From CAZFGK01 sp964518635 (lineage in GTDB: Bacteria; Zixibacteria; MSB-5A5; GN15; FEB-12): a stretch of DNA of 64,000 nt. This document shows positions 43,087 through 52,257 of the stretch, piece after piece (position 1 is the stretch's first letter; every line of letters starts with the position of its first letter). Location: NCBI GenBank assembly GCA_964518635.1, contig CAZFGK010000016.1, positions 15,288-79,287 of the forward strand, written 5' to 3'. The notes under the pieces were generated by a model. It was not told the origin of the DNA and did not search any database. It saw only the letters and a program-made list of their open reading frames with translations. The position numbers and the translations under genes are program-made.

Positions 43087-44844
43087 TTACTGGCACGCCG
43101 CCGTCGGGGCGAACGTGATAAACAGGTGGTCAACGAGTGCTGTCAGATCGCCGATATCGGGAGTCGGCGAAATGCTGCCATCAATATTGGCTTCACCATC
43201 ACAAGCAAGTGCAGTAAAGGTTATAAACAGGTGATCGACCAGAACGGTCAGATCTCCGATGTCGACACCGTCCCCCGGGCTATTGTCTACGTTTCCAGTG
43301 CTTGCGACGCAGCAGCTGGACGGCGGTGGAATTTTCATCAGTGCCGGGGTTGTTGGAAGGACGTGGTTGTAGCAATTCGTGATTCCTTCCGCAGGGCTGG
43401 TCAACAGGACAGGGTCAAATTTCACAAAATTCGAATCGCCGGCGGGAGCAAGTGAAGATGTGCGGAAGAAGATTTTCGCGACTGGTCCGCTTCCGGCTCC
43501 AATCTGTGGACCGAAAATTCGCCAGACCTCTTTTTTGGATCCGGCTGCTCCATTCACGGTTTTTTCTTTTGACCAGCCGTTGGTACGCAATCCGACAGTT
43601 GAGATCGAATCAAACTGAAGGTTGAACGGACCGTTGTAGTCAAGCGGGATCACTATTTCGTTGATATCGCCGCCGTTGTTGAGTGAGGCAGTTACGAACG
43701 GTTTTGCAGACGGAGCAGTCATCACCGTGTTGCCGCTGAGCGCATCGGATGCTACATCGACGGTTCCAGACGTGAAGATGAATAGTTTCCCGTCAAGGTT
43801 TGAGGCATAGACTCGACCCGATTGTGTATGCGGAAATACCCCCCAGCAGCCGTTAAAGTCAGCGTTCTCAGTCGGCCAAGTGTCATACCTTGCGACTTCT
43901 TGTGGGCTGGCGGGGTTATTGATATTGATCACGGCCACGCCGGATTCATAGTGCGACATATAGAATTTGTCCCCCTGCCAGTGGACATTGTGAACGAGGC
44001 CACTCGGGGCCAGATAATTTCCAACAAGCTGAATATTCGCATAATTGGAGATATCCCAGATCTTCACTGTTCGATTGTCGGTCTCCTGGGATGTCGCGAC
44101 ATAGTTGCGATCATCTGATGGCCAGATATTGTGGACATAGCCTCCATCGGGGAAAGATGTCCGGGCGATGAATTGAGCGGCATTCTTGTTCGCCATATTC
44201 CAGACTGAGAATGTCGCGAGGTTCCCTTCAGCCACCCAAACGGTGTCATTATATGCAAATACATCGTGGATATCGCCTGTGGCAACAAAGGGATGCTCGG
44301 TCGGAAAGACCGGATTTGCAAGGGAGACGACTCTGAATCCGCTACCATTCTGTTTCACGAGGTAGGCATAACCCTTTACCGTATCGATGTTCAGATTATG
44401 GCTGGTGATGTCTGAGCCAGTGGTGTACGAGCGAACAAAGTGGAGCGAGTCTGGGAGAAATGACATGTCTATAATCATCATACCCTGATTGGTACCTGTA
44501 CACTCGGAGACTGCGTAGAGGTAATTCTGGTAGTGCTTGATATCTCGCCAGCGAGTATTGCCGCAGCCGTTCTGAGGACCGATGATGGTGTCCACAATAT
44601 CATGATCAGTCACGTTCACGCAGACAATTCCATTGATGATTCCCATGAATGCATACTCGCGACCATCCGGCGCCTGCCATCCCCAGCAATCTGTTCCTGC
44701 AACGGTACTGAACTGGTATTGCTGTTCCAGACACATCACAAAGCCGTCGTTGGGATCATCCAAGGCCCGACAGTCTTTTGGGGTCAGGGTGAAGATCAGA
44801 GCCGCGAGGGAAAAACAGGTAACGGCGCGTACGAATAATGACAT
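43087..44844 (-). CDS. Choice-of-anchor B (LVIVD-repeat) protein with dockerin-like tail, copy 1
   Basis: This 585-residue secreted protein has a signal peptide (AVTCFSLAALIFTLTPKDCRA). Residues 40-370 hold repeats of the LVIVD beta-propeller type: DGREYAFMGIINGIVCVNVTDHD, WRDIKHYQNYLYAVSE, GMMIIDMSFLPDSLHFVRSY, VHNIWPSDDRNYVATSQE and GVAVININNPASPQEVARYDT. A beta-sandwich follows. The C-terminus holds two dockerin-like calcium-binding repeats (NVDNSPGDGVDIGDLTVLVDHLF and NIDGSISPTPDIGDLTALVDHLF). Such tails are typical of secreted proteins in Zixibacteria-like genomes; their partner is unknown. It is a close paralogue of 45987-47750. Confidence 0.85.
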   Translation of the reverse strand: MSLFVRAVTCFSLAALIFTLTPKDCRALDDPNDGFVMCLEQQYQFSTVAGTDCWGWQAPDGREYAFMGIINGIVCVNVTDHDIVDTIIGPQNGCGNTRWRDIKHYQNYLYAVSECTGTNQGMMIIDMSFLPDSLHFVRSYTTGSDITSHNLNIDTVKGYAYLVKQNGSGFRVVSLANPVFPTEHPFVATGDIHDVFAYNDTVWVAEGNLATFSVWNMANKNAAQFIARTSFPDGGYVHNIWPSDDRNYVATSQETDNRTVKIWDISNYANIQLVGNYLAPSGLVHNVHWQGDKFYMSHYESGVAVININNPASPQEVARYDTWPTENADFNGCWGVFPHTQSGRVYASNLDGKLFIFTSGTVDVASDALSGNTVMTAPSAKPFVTASLNNGGDINEIVIPLDYNGPFNLQFDSISTVGLRTNGWSKEKTVNGAAGSKKEVWRIFGPQIGAGSGPVAKIFFRTSSLAPAGDSNFVKFDPVLLTSPAEGITNCYNHVLPTTPALMKIPPPSSCCVASTGNVDNSPGDGVDIGDLTVLVDHLFITFTALACDGEANIDGSISPTPDIGDLTALVDHLFITFAPTAACQ

Positions 44845-44950
44845 GAACAGGTCTCCTCATCCCCGGAGGGACGTCCGGGCAGGTAGTAGGGGGTAACTAT
44901 ATCCAAAGATACACAATTTTGTCTCAGGGTCAATTTTTTCCTATGAGCGC

Positions 44951-44987
44951 AGGTAGTGCCCTGAAGTGAGGGAACACTCCACTACCT
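44951..44987. repeat. Nested inverted repeat
   Basis: AGGTAGTG (44951-44958) and CACTACCT (44980-44987) enclose a second hairpin, CCCT with AGGG around GAAGTG. It lies about 110 bases upstream of the minus-strand LVIVD gene and 120 bases upstream of the plus-strand lipoprotein gene; no other structure or gene was seen in 44845-45108. Confidence 0.5.
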
Positions 44988-45108
44988 AGAGAGCTGATTC
45001 AAGGAATTCGTCCACTGATGACCATCAGAAATCGTTCTGGGGCAATCCATTAGATGATGGGCACGAAAATTGTGCTATATGGTAAGAATGAAACAGCCTG
45101 GAGGTAAT

Positions 45109-45885
45109 GTGTCAAATGAGCGTCTGAGCCATGTTCGCTGGAAGACCATTCTCTTTTCATTGTTCATCTTGGGAATTGCAGGCAGTATCCAGCTGGGCTG
45201 CACTGACAAAATCATTGGGTTGGACGAATCAACGCGGGCCACTCAAGAGGCAAATGAACAAATCGCTCAACAGGTTGAAAAGTATATCAAGACTTCAAGC
45301 GATTCCCTCGACTCCTCCACAATCTCCCTTCGTCCATTTGATAATACGGATTCAACGAATGGACTGAATCCGCCAATTCTTCCGGGTCAATTGGATGACG
45401 ATTCAATTCTTGCTCTTCGCAGAGGACTTGAAGATGAAATGAATTTGACTCTCACGTTCAGAGGAGCCGACACCGTCAATATTGGTACCACAGGCGGGCA
45501 AATAGAATTGACTGGTCTGGCAGGAAAGGGAAGAATCAAATTCCCTACAGGTGCACTTTCAAAGACCGAAGTCATTACTGCACGAACTTCAAACTCCATT
45601 ACTGAAGATTTGATACTGTACGAGTTCAGATTTGGTCCAGACGGCGTAGTCTTCGGGAAATCTGTCTCTCTGGAACTATCTGCCACTCTTTTCACCAGTC
45701 TCTTCGGCAAACTCCCCACTCGCGGCGCATGGATGTATCTGGATGAAAAAAGTAATCAGTGGCAAGTCCTACGGGAGATTTCTGTATCATCAGACGGGAA
45801 CTTCCACATCCCAATTGAGCACTTCAGCTCTTATCGAATGGTCGTGACTCCGGCAGTTGGTCTTTCACAGGGTGGTCAGAACTAG
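45109..45885 (+). CDS. Lipoprotein with ZU5-like domain
   Basis: I prefer GTG 45109, preceded by GGAGGT, though the spacing is short; ATG 45088 would add seven residues. The 258-residue product has a lipoprotein-type signal ending SIQLGC. A coiled, glutamine-rich linker (TRATQEANEQIAQQVEKYIKTSSDSLDSST) follows. The C-terminal domain of about 120 residues resembles ZU5 (GGQIELTGLAGKGRIKFPTGALSKTEVITARTSN, FGPDGVVFGKSVSLEL, WMYLDEKSNQWQVLREISVSSDGNFHIPIEHFSSYRMVV). Such domains occur in surface proteins of FCB bacteria with no defined role. It sits between the two LVIVD paralogues. Confidence 0.65.
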   Translation: MSNERLSHVRWKTILFSLFILGIAGSIQLGCTDKIIGLDESTRATQEANEQIAQQVEKYIKTSSDSLDSSTISLRPFDNTDSTNGLNPPILPGQLDDDSILALRRGLEDEMNLTLTFRGADTVNIGTTGGQIELTGLAGKGRIKFPTGALSKTEVITARTSNSITEDLILYEFRFGPDGVVFGKSVSLELSATLFTSLFGKLPTRGAWMYLDEKSNQWQVLREISVSSDGNFHIPIEHFSSYRMVVTPAVGLSQGGQN

Positions 45886-45915
45886 TCGACGCATATGCGT
45901 TCACTGACAAAGAAC

Positions 45916-45950
45916 AAAACGGACAGTGCAGACTGCCCGTTTTATTTTCT
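45916..45950. terminator. Bidirectional terminator
   Basis: AAAACGG and CCGTTTT with an inner CAGT/ACTG around a GCAG loop (45916-45943) are followed by ATTTTCTT. It separates the converging lipoprotein and LVIVD genes. Confidence 0.8.
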
Positions 45951-45986
45951 TGGCTAGCGAATGTTTGGTTCTTTAGAAAATCCTTC

Positions 45987-47750
45987 TCATTGGCAGATCG
46001 CAGTCGGTGCAAATGAGATGAACAGGTGATCGACTAGTGAAGTGAGATCACCTATATCCGGAGTCTGGGTCACGCTCCCATCAATATTCGCCTCACCCGG
46101 ACAGGCAGGTGGCTGAAATGAAATGAAGAGATGGTCGACAAGAACTGTCAGGTCGGCAATATCAACACCGTCCATCGGATCAAAATCCACATTTCCCGTT
46201 GAACCTATACAGCACGCAATCACATGAATCATCGCTGGACGAGTCGGAAGCGTGTGGGTGAAACATCCCGTCACACTTTCCGAGGCCGAGGTAAAAAGCA
46301 CTGGACCTAGGGAAACAGGGTTCGAGTCCCCTACTTGTGCAGTGCTGGGAATCGTGAGAAATATTCTTGCCACTGGTCCAGAACCGGATGGGATCGAGGA
46401 GCCAGTTATTTTCCAGACATCCCGACGTGAACCCGGACTTCCTGTAAGTATCTTTGACTTCGTCCAGCCATGTGTGCGAAGCCCGCTGACCGATATTGAA
46501 TCGAAATTCAGATTCAATGCTCCGCCGTAATCAATCGGAATGATCACTTCACTCACAGAAGCACCATTGGTGAGATGAACCGGCACAATCAGGCGAAATC
46601 CCGGTGGCGCCGTTGTATCAAAAGCAACAAGCGAATCTGCAGAGACATCGACTTGTTCAGAGGTCAAGATGGTCAATTTACCATCAAGATTTGATCCCCA
46701 GACTTTTCCGCTCAATGTGTGCGGATATACTCCCCACGCCCCATTGAAATTTGGAGATTCTGCTGCCGGGTAGGTGTCAAACTGCGATAGCGTCACCGGG
46801 GCAGCAGGGTTGGAGACATCGACGGCGATCAGTCCGGATTCAAAATGCGCGATGAAGAGTTTACCGTTCCACCAATGAGCATTGTGGGCAAGCCCGCTCG
46901 GACCGATAAAAGTACCCGCTAGTTGTATGTCTGAGTAATCAAGAATGTCCCATATTTTGATGTTCTTCCCCGGTGTTTCCTGAGTTGAAAAGAGATAATG
47001 ACGATCATCTGTCGGCCAGAGATTATGCGCGAGTCCACCATCCGGCATGGTCACACGGGTGATAAACTGCGGAGCAGCTTTATTGGTCAAATCCCATATT
47101 GAGAACGACGAATTCAGGCGCTCTGTTACCCAGACGGTGTCGTTAAAGGCGGTCAGATCATGAATGTCAGGAAGAGCTACGTTATTGACATCGATCGGAT
47201 TTTCAGGATTAGCCAGACTCACCACGCGGAATCCATTCAAGGCCGAATTGTCAATATACGCGTAACCAGTAATGGTATCGATACAAAACTCAAGTGCGGT
47301 GATGTTTCCAGGCGGAGCATAAGTACGTACGAGATGCAGAGAATCGGGGAGATAGTTCAGGTCGATAATCTGCAGCCCTTGATTCGTGCCCGTACAGAGG
47401 GAGACCGCATAGAGATAATGCGAGTAATGTTTCATCTCACGCCAAAAGACGGTCCCACAGTTGCTCAGTGGCCCCGGGATAGTGTCGACGATTCGACGTC
47501 CGGTGACATCAACACAGACAATCCCCGGCTGAATCCCCATAAAGGCATACTCTCGACCAGATGAGTCGGTCCAACCCCAACAACCCGAGCCGCCGAAACT
47601 ACCAAATTGATACTGTTGATCGAGGCACATGACAAAGCCATCGGCGGGATTATCCATGGCGCGAGAGTTCGTAGCGAAGAGAAGGAAAAAGAACAGCAAC
47701 GGCGAGATGACCGTTCGGATTTGTGGAGTCAATCTTGATGAGTCGAACAT
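45987..47750 (-). CDS. Choice-of-anchor B (LVIVD-repeat) protein with dockerin-like tail, copy 2
   Basis: This 587-residue protein is a full-length paralogue of 43087-44844 with the same order: signal peptide (VISPLLFFFLLFATNSRA), LVIVD-type repeats (GREYAFMGIQPGIVCVDVTGRR, MKHYSHYLYAVSLCTGTNQGLQIIDLNYLPDSLHLVRTY, HNLWPTDDRHYLFSTQE), beta-sandwich and two dockerin-like repeats (NVDFDPMDGVDIADLTVLVDHLF and NIDGSVTQTPDIGDLTSLVDHLF). The paralogues diverge mostly in the sandwich region. A ribosome-binding AAAAAGG lies between two stem arms directly before the start codon. Function is unknown beyond a secreted propeller. Confidence 0.85.
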   Translation of the reverse strand: MFDSSRLTPQIRTVISPLLFFFLLFATNSRAMDNPADGFVMCLDQQYQFGSFGGSGCWGWTDSSGREYAFMGIQPGIVCVDVTGRRIVDTIPGPLSNCGTVFWREMKHYSHYLYAVSLCTGTNQGLQIIDLNYLPDSLHLVRTYAPPGNITALEFCIDTITGYAYIDNSALNGFRVVSLANPENPIDVNNVALPDIHDLTAFNDTVWVTERLNSSFSIWDLTNKAAPQFITRVTMPDGGLAHNLWPTDDRHYLFSTQETPGKNIKIWDILDYSDIQLAGTFIGPSGLAHNAHWWNGKLFIAHFESGLIAVDVSNPAAPVTLSQFDTYPAAESPNFNGAWGVYPHTLSGKVWGSNLDGKLTILTSEQVDVSADSLVAFDTTAPPGFRLIVPVHLTNGASVSEVIIPIDYGGALNLNFDSISVSGLRTHGWTKSKILTGSPGSRRDVWKITGSSIPSGSGPVARIFLTIPSTAQVGDSNPVSLGPVLFTSASESVTGCFTHTLPTRPAMIHVIACCIGSTGNVDFDPMDGVDIADLTVLVDHLFISFQPPACPGEANIDGSVTQTPDIGDLTSLVDHLFISFAPTAICQ

Positions 47751-47796
47751 GAGTCAGTCCTTTTTGCTACCTGCCGATGCAGGTGGTTACTGACTC
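47751..47796 (-). promoter_or_regulatory. Nested stem-loop enclosing the ribosome-binding site of LVIVD copy 2
   Basis: GAGTCAGT (47751-47758) and ACTGACTC (47789-47796) form an 8-bp stem that abuts the start codon on the minus strand. Within it ACCTGC and GCAGGT form a second hairpin with a CGAT loop. The AAAAAGG ribosome-binding site lies between the two stems, so folding could affect translation. Confidence 0.4.
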
Positions 47797-47879
47797 AATA
47801 ACGCGCGATATCCGGTTTTGGCTATGAGCAGGTCGTGAACAGCAGATATAACTCGCGTACAGCAGAGGAAGTGGAATTC

Positions 47880-48728
47880 TCACCCCTTCGGTTCAAGCAT
47901 TCGTTTCATTTCCATGAGCGTCGTCGGGGCGTGGCCGGAGAAGTGGTTGTTGAAGAAGACAAAAATATCGAGCGTGTCGGTCGATTTGTGTGCGTAGGTT
48001 TTGAGCAAATTCGTCCAGTAACTCAACTCCTGCGTTCGGTTGATCTTCACATGGCTGAAATCTTCGGTCAGCACTTTGTGATCTCCCAGCATTCGCAGAT
48101 AGTGAAATCGCCCCGTTTTGATATCGACTTTAGGCATCCAGGGATGATCGACTTGAGTAAATGGGATTTTCCGGCTGGTGAGAAGTTCGTAGGTCGCCCG
48201 CGTACACCATTTTCTATTTCGAAATTCGACAGCGATCTGGAGATCATCGGGGATAACGTCCAATATAGCGAGAAGGTCCTCCGAGTGATCTGGCGTGAAC
48301 GCGTACGGGAATTGCAGCAGCAACGGTCCGAGCTTCTCCTTGAGCCCTCGTATCGACGCGAGAAACTGCTCGGCTTCGGCTTTCCGCTGATCCATCGTCA
48401 GCCATTTCGGTTGGGATGTCGGTTTCCCCCGTTCAGAATTGTACGCGCTGGTGACATGCCCCCCGTGAGTGACAGTCTGCGGGAACTTTGCGGCGAACTT
48501 GAATTCATCGGGGGTGATCGCGCGCCAGCGGTCGATCATACTCTTTGTTGGGATTCGATAAAAAGTCACATCCAGCTCAACACACGCCATTCTCTCGGCG
48601 TAGGATGCCAGCCAGTCGGTCGGTTTTGAGCTCTCCGGGTAGAAATTGCCGACCCAGTCTGCATAGCTAAAACCGGAAGTCCCCAGCCAGACGGTCGTTC
48701 GGTTATTCATCATCACTTTCATCTGCAC
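47880..48728 (-). CDS. DUF72 family protein
   Basis: This 282-residue minus-strand protein has the DUF72 barrel signature. WLGTSGFSYADWVGNFYPESSKPTDWLASYAERMACVELDVTFYRIPT comes first, then KFAAKFPQTVTH, LLQFPYAF, IAVEFRNRKWCT and the C-terminal IFVFFNNHFSGHAPTTLMEMKRML. The fold is TIM-barrel-like and the function is not established. A 264-codon plus-strand frame lies opposite and is a shadow. Several start codons are possible (48728 or 48713, 48710). Confidence 0.88.
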   Translation of the reverse strand: MQMKVMMNNRTTVWLGTSGFSYADWVGNFYPESSKPTDWLASYAERMACVELDVTFYRIPTKSMIDRWRAITPDEFKFAAKFPQTVTHGGHVTSAYNSERGKPTSQPKWLTMDQRKAEAEQFLASIRGLKEKLGPLLLQFPYAFTPDHSEDLLAILDVIPDDLQIAVEFRNRKWCTRATYELLTSRKIPFTQVDHPWMPKVDIKTGRFHYLRMLGDHKVLTEDFSHVKINRTQELSYWTNLLKTYAHKSTDTLDIFVFFNNHFSGHAPTTLMEMKRMLEPKG

Positions 48729-48854
48729 AAGATAGCACAGGAATTCGTTCCCTTCAGGTGAAAATCAGCACTGGTTCCAGCAGTTGATTCTGCGCTCTGG
48801 GGCTGCTATTTTCCCTGAAGTCAAAAGAATGCGACAGCCAACGAAGGATTGGAA

Positions 48855-49982
48855 ATGAAAGACAAACGCCACGACCGCCTTGCCGGAATCCTGATCGACT
48901 ATTCCCTCGCCATCAAACCGAAAGAGACCCTCTACCTTGAGATAAAGGGGAAGGAAACCATCGAGCTTGGCAAGCAAGTGATCCGCATCGCCACCGAACG
49001 GGGGGCGAATGTCTTCTGGTACTACTCAGATGAATCAATCATGCGTCAATTTGTTGGCGCGGCAAATGACGACCAGATGAAATTGCAGTCTGATATGCAT
49101 CTGAAGCTCATGCAATCCGCCGATTGTTATATCGGGCTGCGTGGCTCCGATAACCCGTTCGACATGGCCGATCTCGACCAGAAACGAGTCGAAGCCTACA
49201 ACCGGATTTTCTACAAACCGGTCCATCTTGAACAGCGGGTGAAAAAGACTCGATGGGTGGTGCTGCGTTATCCAAACAATGCCATGGCGCAACTAGCGCA
49301 GACCTCGACTGAGAGTTTTGAGGATTTCTATTTCGATGTCTGCTGTGCGGACTATCCGAAAATGGACAAAGCGCAGGAGCCGTTGCAGCAAATGATGATG
49401 CAGACCGACAAGGTCCGCATTGTCTCACCGGGGACTGATCTCCAGTTCTCCATCAAGAACATCCCGGCGAAAAAATGCGCGGGGAATCGCAACATCCCGG
49501 ATGGGGAAGTATTCACTGCGCCGGTGCGCGATTCGGTGAATGGGACTATCCGTTACAATACCCCTACGCTTTATCAGGGGAATCTTTTTACGAGCGTAAC
49601 TCTCACCTTTGAAAAAGGAAAGATCATCAAGGCGACGGCTGATCAGAATCAGGAGAAGCTCGATCAGATTTTCAATACCGACGAAGGGGCGCGCTATGTC
49701 GGTGAATTCGCGATTGGGCTGAATCCGTTCATTCTGCACCCGATGAAGGACACTCTGTTCGACGAAAAAATCGCCGGTTCAATTCACTTTACGCCGGGGC
49801 AATGCTACGAAGAGACCGAAAACGGGAACCGTTCGGCGATCCACTGGGATATGGTCCTGATCCAGCGGAAAGATTACGGCGGCGGCGAACTCTGGTTCGA
49901 CGACAAACTGATCCGCAAAGATGGGATCTTTACCGACGCAAAGATGGAAGCGAGTTTTAGTAAAGAATCGTTGAAGGGGTAG
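48855..49982 (+). CDS. M29 family (AmpS/PepS-type) aminopeptidase
   Basis: This 375-residue leucine-type aminopeptidase starts at ATG 48855 with GAAGGA six bases before it. It matches the thermophilic aminopeptidase T/AmpS family: DRLAGILIDYSLAIKPKETLYLEI at the N-terminus, GANVFWYYSDES and LGLRGSDNPF-like regions. The metal-site segments are NIPDGEVFTAPVRDSVNGTIRYN, LTFEKGKIIKATADQNQ and YVGEFAIGLNPFI. SGSIHFTPGQCYEE-type and HWDMVLI follow. The metal-binding glutamates and histidines lie in these stretches. It would trim N-terminal residues from peptides in the cytoplasm. Confidence 0.9.
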   Translation: MKDKRHDRLAGILIDYSLAIKPKETLYLEIKGKETIELGKQVIRIATERGANVFWYYSDESIMRQFVGAANDDQMKLQSDMHLKLMQSADCYIGLRGSDNPFDMADLDQKRVEAYNRIFYKPVHLEQRVKKTRWVVLRYPNNAMAQLAQTSTESFEDFYFDVCCADYPKMDKAQEPLQQMMMQTDKVRIVSPGTDLQFSIKNIPAKKCAGNRNIPDGEVFTAPVRDSVNGTIRYNTPTLYQGNLFTSVTLTFEKGKIIKATADQNQEKLDQIFNTDEGARYVGEFAIGLNPFILHPMKDTLFDEKIAGSIHFTPGQCYEETENGNRSAIHWDMVLIQRKDYGGGELWFDDKLIRKDGIFTDAKMEASFSKESLKG

Positions 49983-49987
49983 GGGGG

Positions 49988-50418
49988 ATGGGACTTGATG
50001 ATCAGTTTGACTGGTTCCATGACACATGGATAAGTAGTATTCAGTTTATTCACGAGAATGACGACGGCAACACTTCGCTTTCAGACCTAGTCATAAGCGC
50101 AGAATACTTGGACCAGAGTGGTGCGAGGGAGAAGTCAATATTCGACTGAGGGGCATATTGGATATCACAGGCAATAAGTTTTGTACGATAAACCTTATCC
50201 TGAGAGTAAGAGTACTTGAAGCAGGATCATATGTTGTCGAAAACCTGAATGGCTTGCTTTCCAGTCATTATGACCCGGACCGCTCCAAATTCGAAGAGCT
50301 TCTTATTTATGCAACGAAGCATAACTACAAGCTGTTTGAACTAGACGCGACAGCGGGCCTCACCATCGTTGCGCTTTGCAAAGATGTAGTAGTCGAAAAA
50401 GTTGAGTTGATCGAATAG
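49988..50418 (+). pseudogene. Small gene of unknown function, probably frameshifted
   Basis: ATG 49988 opens MGLDDQFDWFHDTWISS, which then runs into a stop at 50087. The next frame reads on without a break from about 50038: QFIHENDDGNTSLSDLVISARILGPEWCEGEVNIRLRGILDITG and then the 86-codon frame from 50158 to 50418. Joining them with one added base near 50040 gives one continuous protein of about 143 residues. A single-base deletion or a sequencing error is therefore likely. I do not recognise a family; parts such as EELLIYATKHNYKLFELDATAGLTIVALCKDVVVEKVE look like a compact alpha/beta protein. It starts six bases after the aminopeptidase stop. Confidence 0.4.
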
Positions 50419-50426
50419 TTTGGTAG

Positions 50427-50463
50427 CCCTGAGCACCCGCTCAGGGTTTCAGCTTGTTTTTTT
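50427..50463 (+). terminator. Terminator after the frameshifted gene
   Basis: CCCTGAG and CTCAGGG (50427-50433, 50440-50446) form a 7-bp stem, followed after some bases by TTGTTTTTTT. Confidence 0.6.
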
Positions 50464-50523
50464 CAGCTCTTTCACTTTCACTGACGAAACCTGTCTATAC
50501 ACCGCTACATTCTACTACGTCGG

Positions 50524-50593
50524 GTGGCCCGTGGGCTTGCCCCGGGTTCCCGTGAACTCAAACGGCGGCACCGAAGACGGAGCCGCCCTCCAG
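50524..50593. repeat. REP-like palindromic repeat pair
   Basis: A degenerate copy of the RAYT-associated REP (GTGGCCCGTGGGCTTGC, then CCCGGGTTCCCGTG) is joined to a GGCGGC...GCCGCC hairpin enclosing ACCGAAGACGGA. A related block lies at 52258-52328, so two copies flank the nitronate monooxygenase gene. The rest of 50419-50808 holds the terminator, the repeat at 50615, and nothing else I can identify. Confidence 0.65.
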
Positions 50594-50614
50594 TTGGTGA
50601 TTGCGAAGTGTTGG

Positions 50615-50649
50615 GGCAGAAGAAGGCATCTGCCCGTTCTTGTATTATG
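50615..50649. repeat. Palindromic repeat, TCTGCCCGTTCTTGTAT type
   Basis: GGCAGA and TCTGCC arms are followed by CGTTCTTGTATTATG. The same unit, differing by one base in the shared 21, is at 57982-58002. Confidence 0.6.
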
Positions 50650-50808
50650 GATAGAGTTTGTAATAGCTCATCGAGCATCGCGAAACGAAGATAGATTGAC
50701 TACCGAAAGGTTCATTGCCAACAGTCAGTGTGCGTCTTAAATTGAAGCTCGTCGAGACCGAATGGAATTGACGGCATTCAATCGCAAATCAAAGACAAGA
50801 GGTCTTTC

Positions 50809-52218
50809 ATGGTGCATCCGCGCCTGATACAAGGCGGCATGGGTATTGGAGTCTCTTCCTGGCAACTTGCTCGTGCGGTAGCGTGTGCGGGACAGCTCGG
50901 TGTGGTGTCCGGCACCTGTATCGATATTGTCTTTGCGCGTCAGTTACAACTCGGTGACCCGGACGGTCTCCTACGAGAGGCGTTATCACATTTTCCAAAT
51001 CCCGCTTTGGCACAACGAATATTGAAACGGTATTTCAAGCCCGAAGGCATGGCACCAACCGATTCATTCCGGAATCCGCTACAACTCACACTTGAGCCAA
51101 ACCGGGATTCAATCGAGTTGATTGTCTGCGCGAATTTCTGTCAGATAAGGCTCGCCAAACAGGGACACAACGGTCTGGTCGGTGTGAACTATCTCGAGAA
51201 ATTGCAATTGCCGCTTTTGCCGTCGATCTACGGGGCACTATTGGCGAACGTAGATTATATCCTCATCGGGGCCGGTATTCCAAATCAGATCCCGGCAGTT
51301 CTTGAGCAATTGGCGCAGCATCAGGAAGCGAGTTATCGCGTCTTCGTGTCTGACTCCGCTCAATCGGATGATTTCCGAACTAGATTCAACCCCAGTGATA
51401 TTCTTCAAAAACCGTCTCAAACTCTTTCCATTCCATATTTCCTTCCAATTGTCTCTTCATCTGTGTTGGCACAGCGCCTCATGAAAGCCGGTCGAATAGA
51501 TGGCTTTGTTGTCGAAGGTCCGCTCGCTGGCGGACACAATGCTCCTCCTCGAGGGACGTTGCAATTGACTGAAAAGGGTGAACCGCTCTACGGTGATAGA
51601 GATAATGTGGATTGTGAAAAACTGAAGGAACTTGGTCTTCCTTTCTGGCTTGCCGGTACGTATGCCAGTCCGGAAAAGATGCGTGAGGCACTTGAACTCG
51701 GTGCAAACGGTATTCAGGTTGGATCTATATTCGCGTTGTGCGAGGAATCAGGCATGACTGACGAATTGAAACGGAGCGTTCGTTCTGAGGCATTTCGCGG
51801 GGAACAGTTGATCTTTACCGACCCACTTGCGTCGCCGACCGGATTTCCATTTAAAGTTGCTCAGGTTCCCGATACTATTTCTGAATCAGAGGTATATGAT
51901 TGTCGTGAACGGAAGTGCGATATTGGTAGGCTGACGCAACTTTATGTGGAGAAAAATGGTTCGGTGGGTAGCCGGTGTCCAAGTGAACCAGTCAATCGTT
52001 ATGTGGCGAAAGGGGGGAGTATTGAAGACACGTTGGACCGGAAGTGTCTTTGCAACGGCTTGTTAGCCGCAATCGGCCTCCCTCAACACCGCAACAATGC
52101 ATATGATGAACCACCGCTGGTTACACTCGGAAATGACCTGGGATTCTTGCGTCATTTGATGACTCACGAAGCTGCAACATATACTGCAGAAGATGCAGTC
52201 AGGTATCTTCTCTCGTAG
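50809..52218 (+). CDS. Nitronate monooxygenase-like flavoenzyme
   Basis: This 469-residue protein begins HPRLIQGGMGIGVSSWQLARAVACAGQLGVVSGT, the FMN-binding opening of the nitronate monooxygenase/PfaD family. It continues with CANFCQIRLAKQGHNGLVGVNYLEKLQLP, DYILIGAGIPNQIP, FVVEGPLAGGHNAPPRGTLQL and FWLAGTYASPEKMREALELGANGIQVGSIFAL. It is longer than the standalone enzymes, with about 100 C-terminal residues containing several cysteines (CRERKCDIGRLT; LDRKCLCNGLL). This resembles the larger family members described as nitronate monooxygenase-like. The product may act on nitroalkanes or on acyl substrates; which one is not visible. REP-like repeats flank it. Confidence 0.8.
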   Translation: MVHPRLIQGGMGIGVSSWQLARAVACAGQLGVVSGTCIDIVFARQLQLGDPDGLLREALSHFPNPALAQRILKRYFKPEGMAPTDSFRNPLQLTLEPNRDSIELIVCANFCQIRLAKQGHNGLVGVNYLEKLQLPLLPSIYGALLANVDYILIGAGIPNQIPAVLEQLAQHQEASYRVFVSDSAQSDDFRTRFNPSDILQKPSQTLSIPYFLPIVSSSVLAQRLMKAGRIDGFVVEGPLAGGHNAPPRGTLQLTEKGEPLYGDRDNVDCEKLKELGLPFWLAGTYASPEKMREALELGANGIQVGSIFALCEESGMTDELKRSVRSEAFRGEQLIFTDPLASPTGFPFKVAQVPDTISESEVYDCRERKCDIGRLTQLYVEKNGSVGSRCPSEPVNRYVAKGGSIEDTLDRKCLCNGLLAAIGLPQHRNNAYDEPPLVTLGNDLGFLRHLMTHEAATYTAEDAVRYLLS

Positions 52219-52257
52219 TGTATCTCGAGTCGAACTGTTGAGAGTTCATTGAGACAG

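Noticed and set aside
47835..48629. A 264-codon plus-strand frame
   Set aside because: It lies opposite the DUF72 gene, whose conserved motifs are on the minus strand; the plus frame has no signal, motif or ribosome-binding site.
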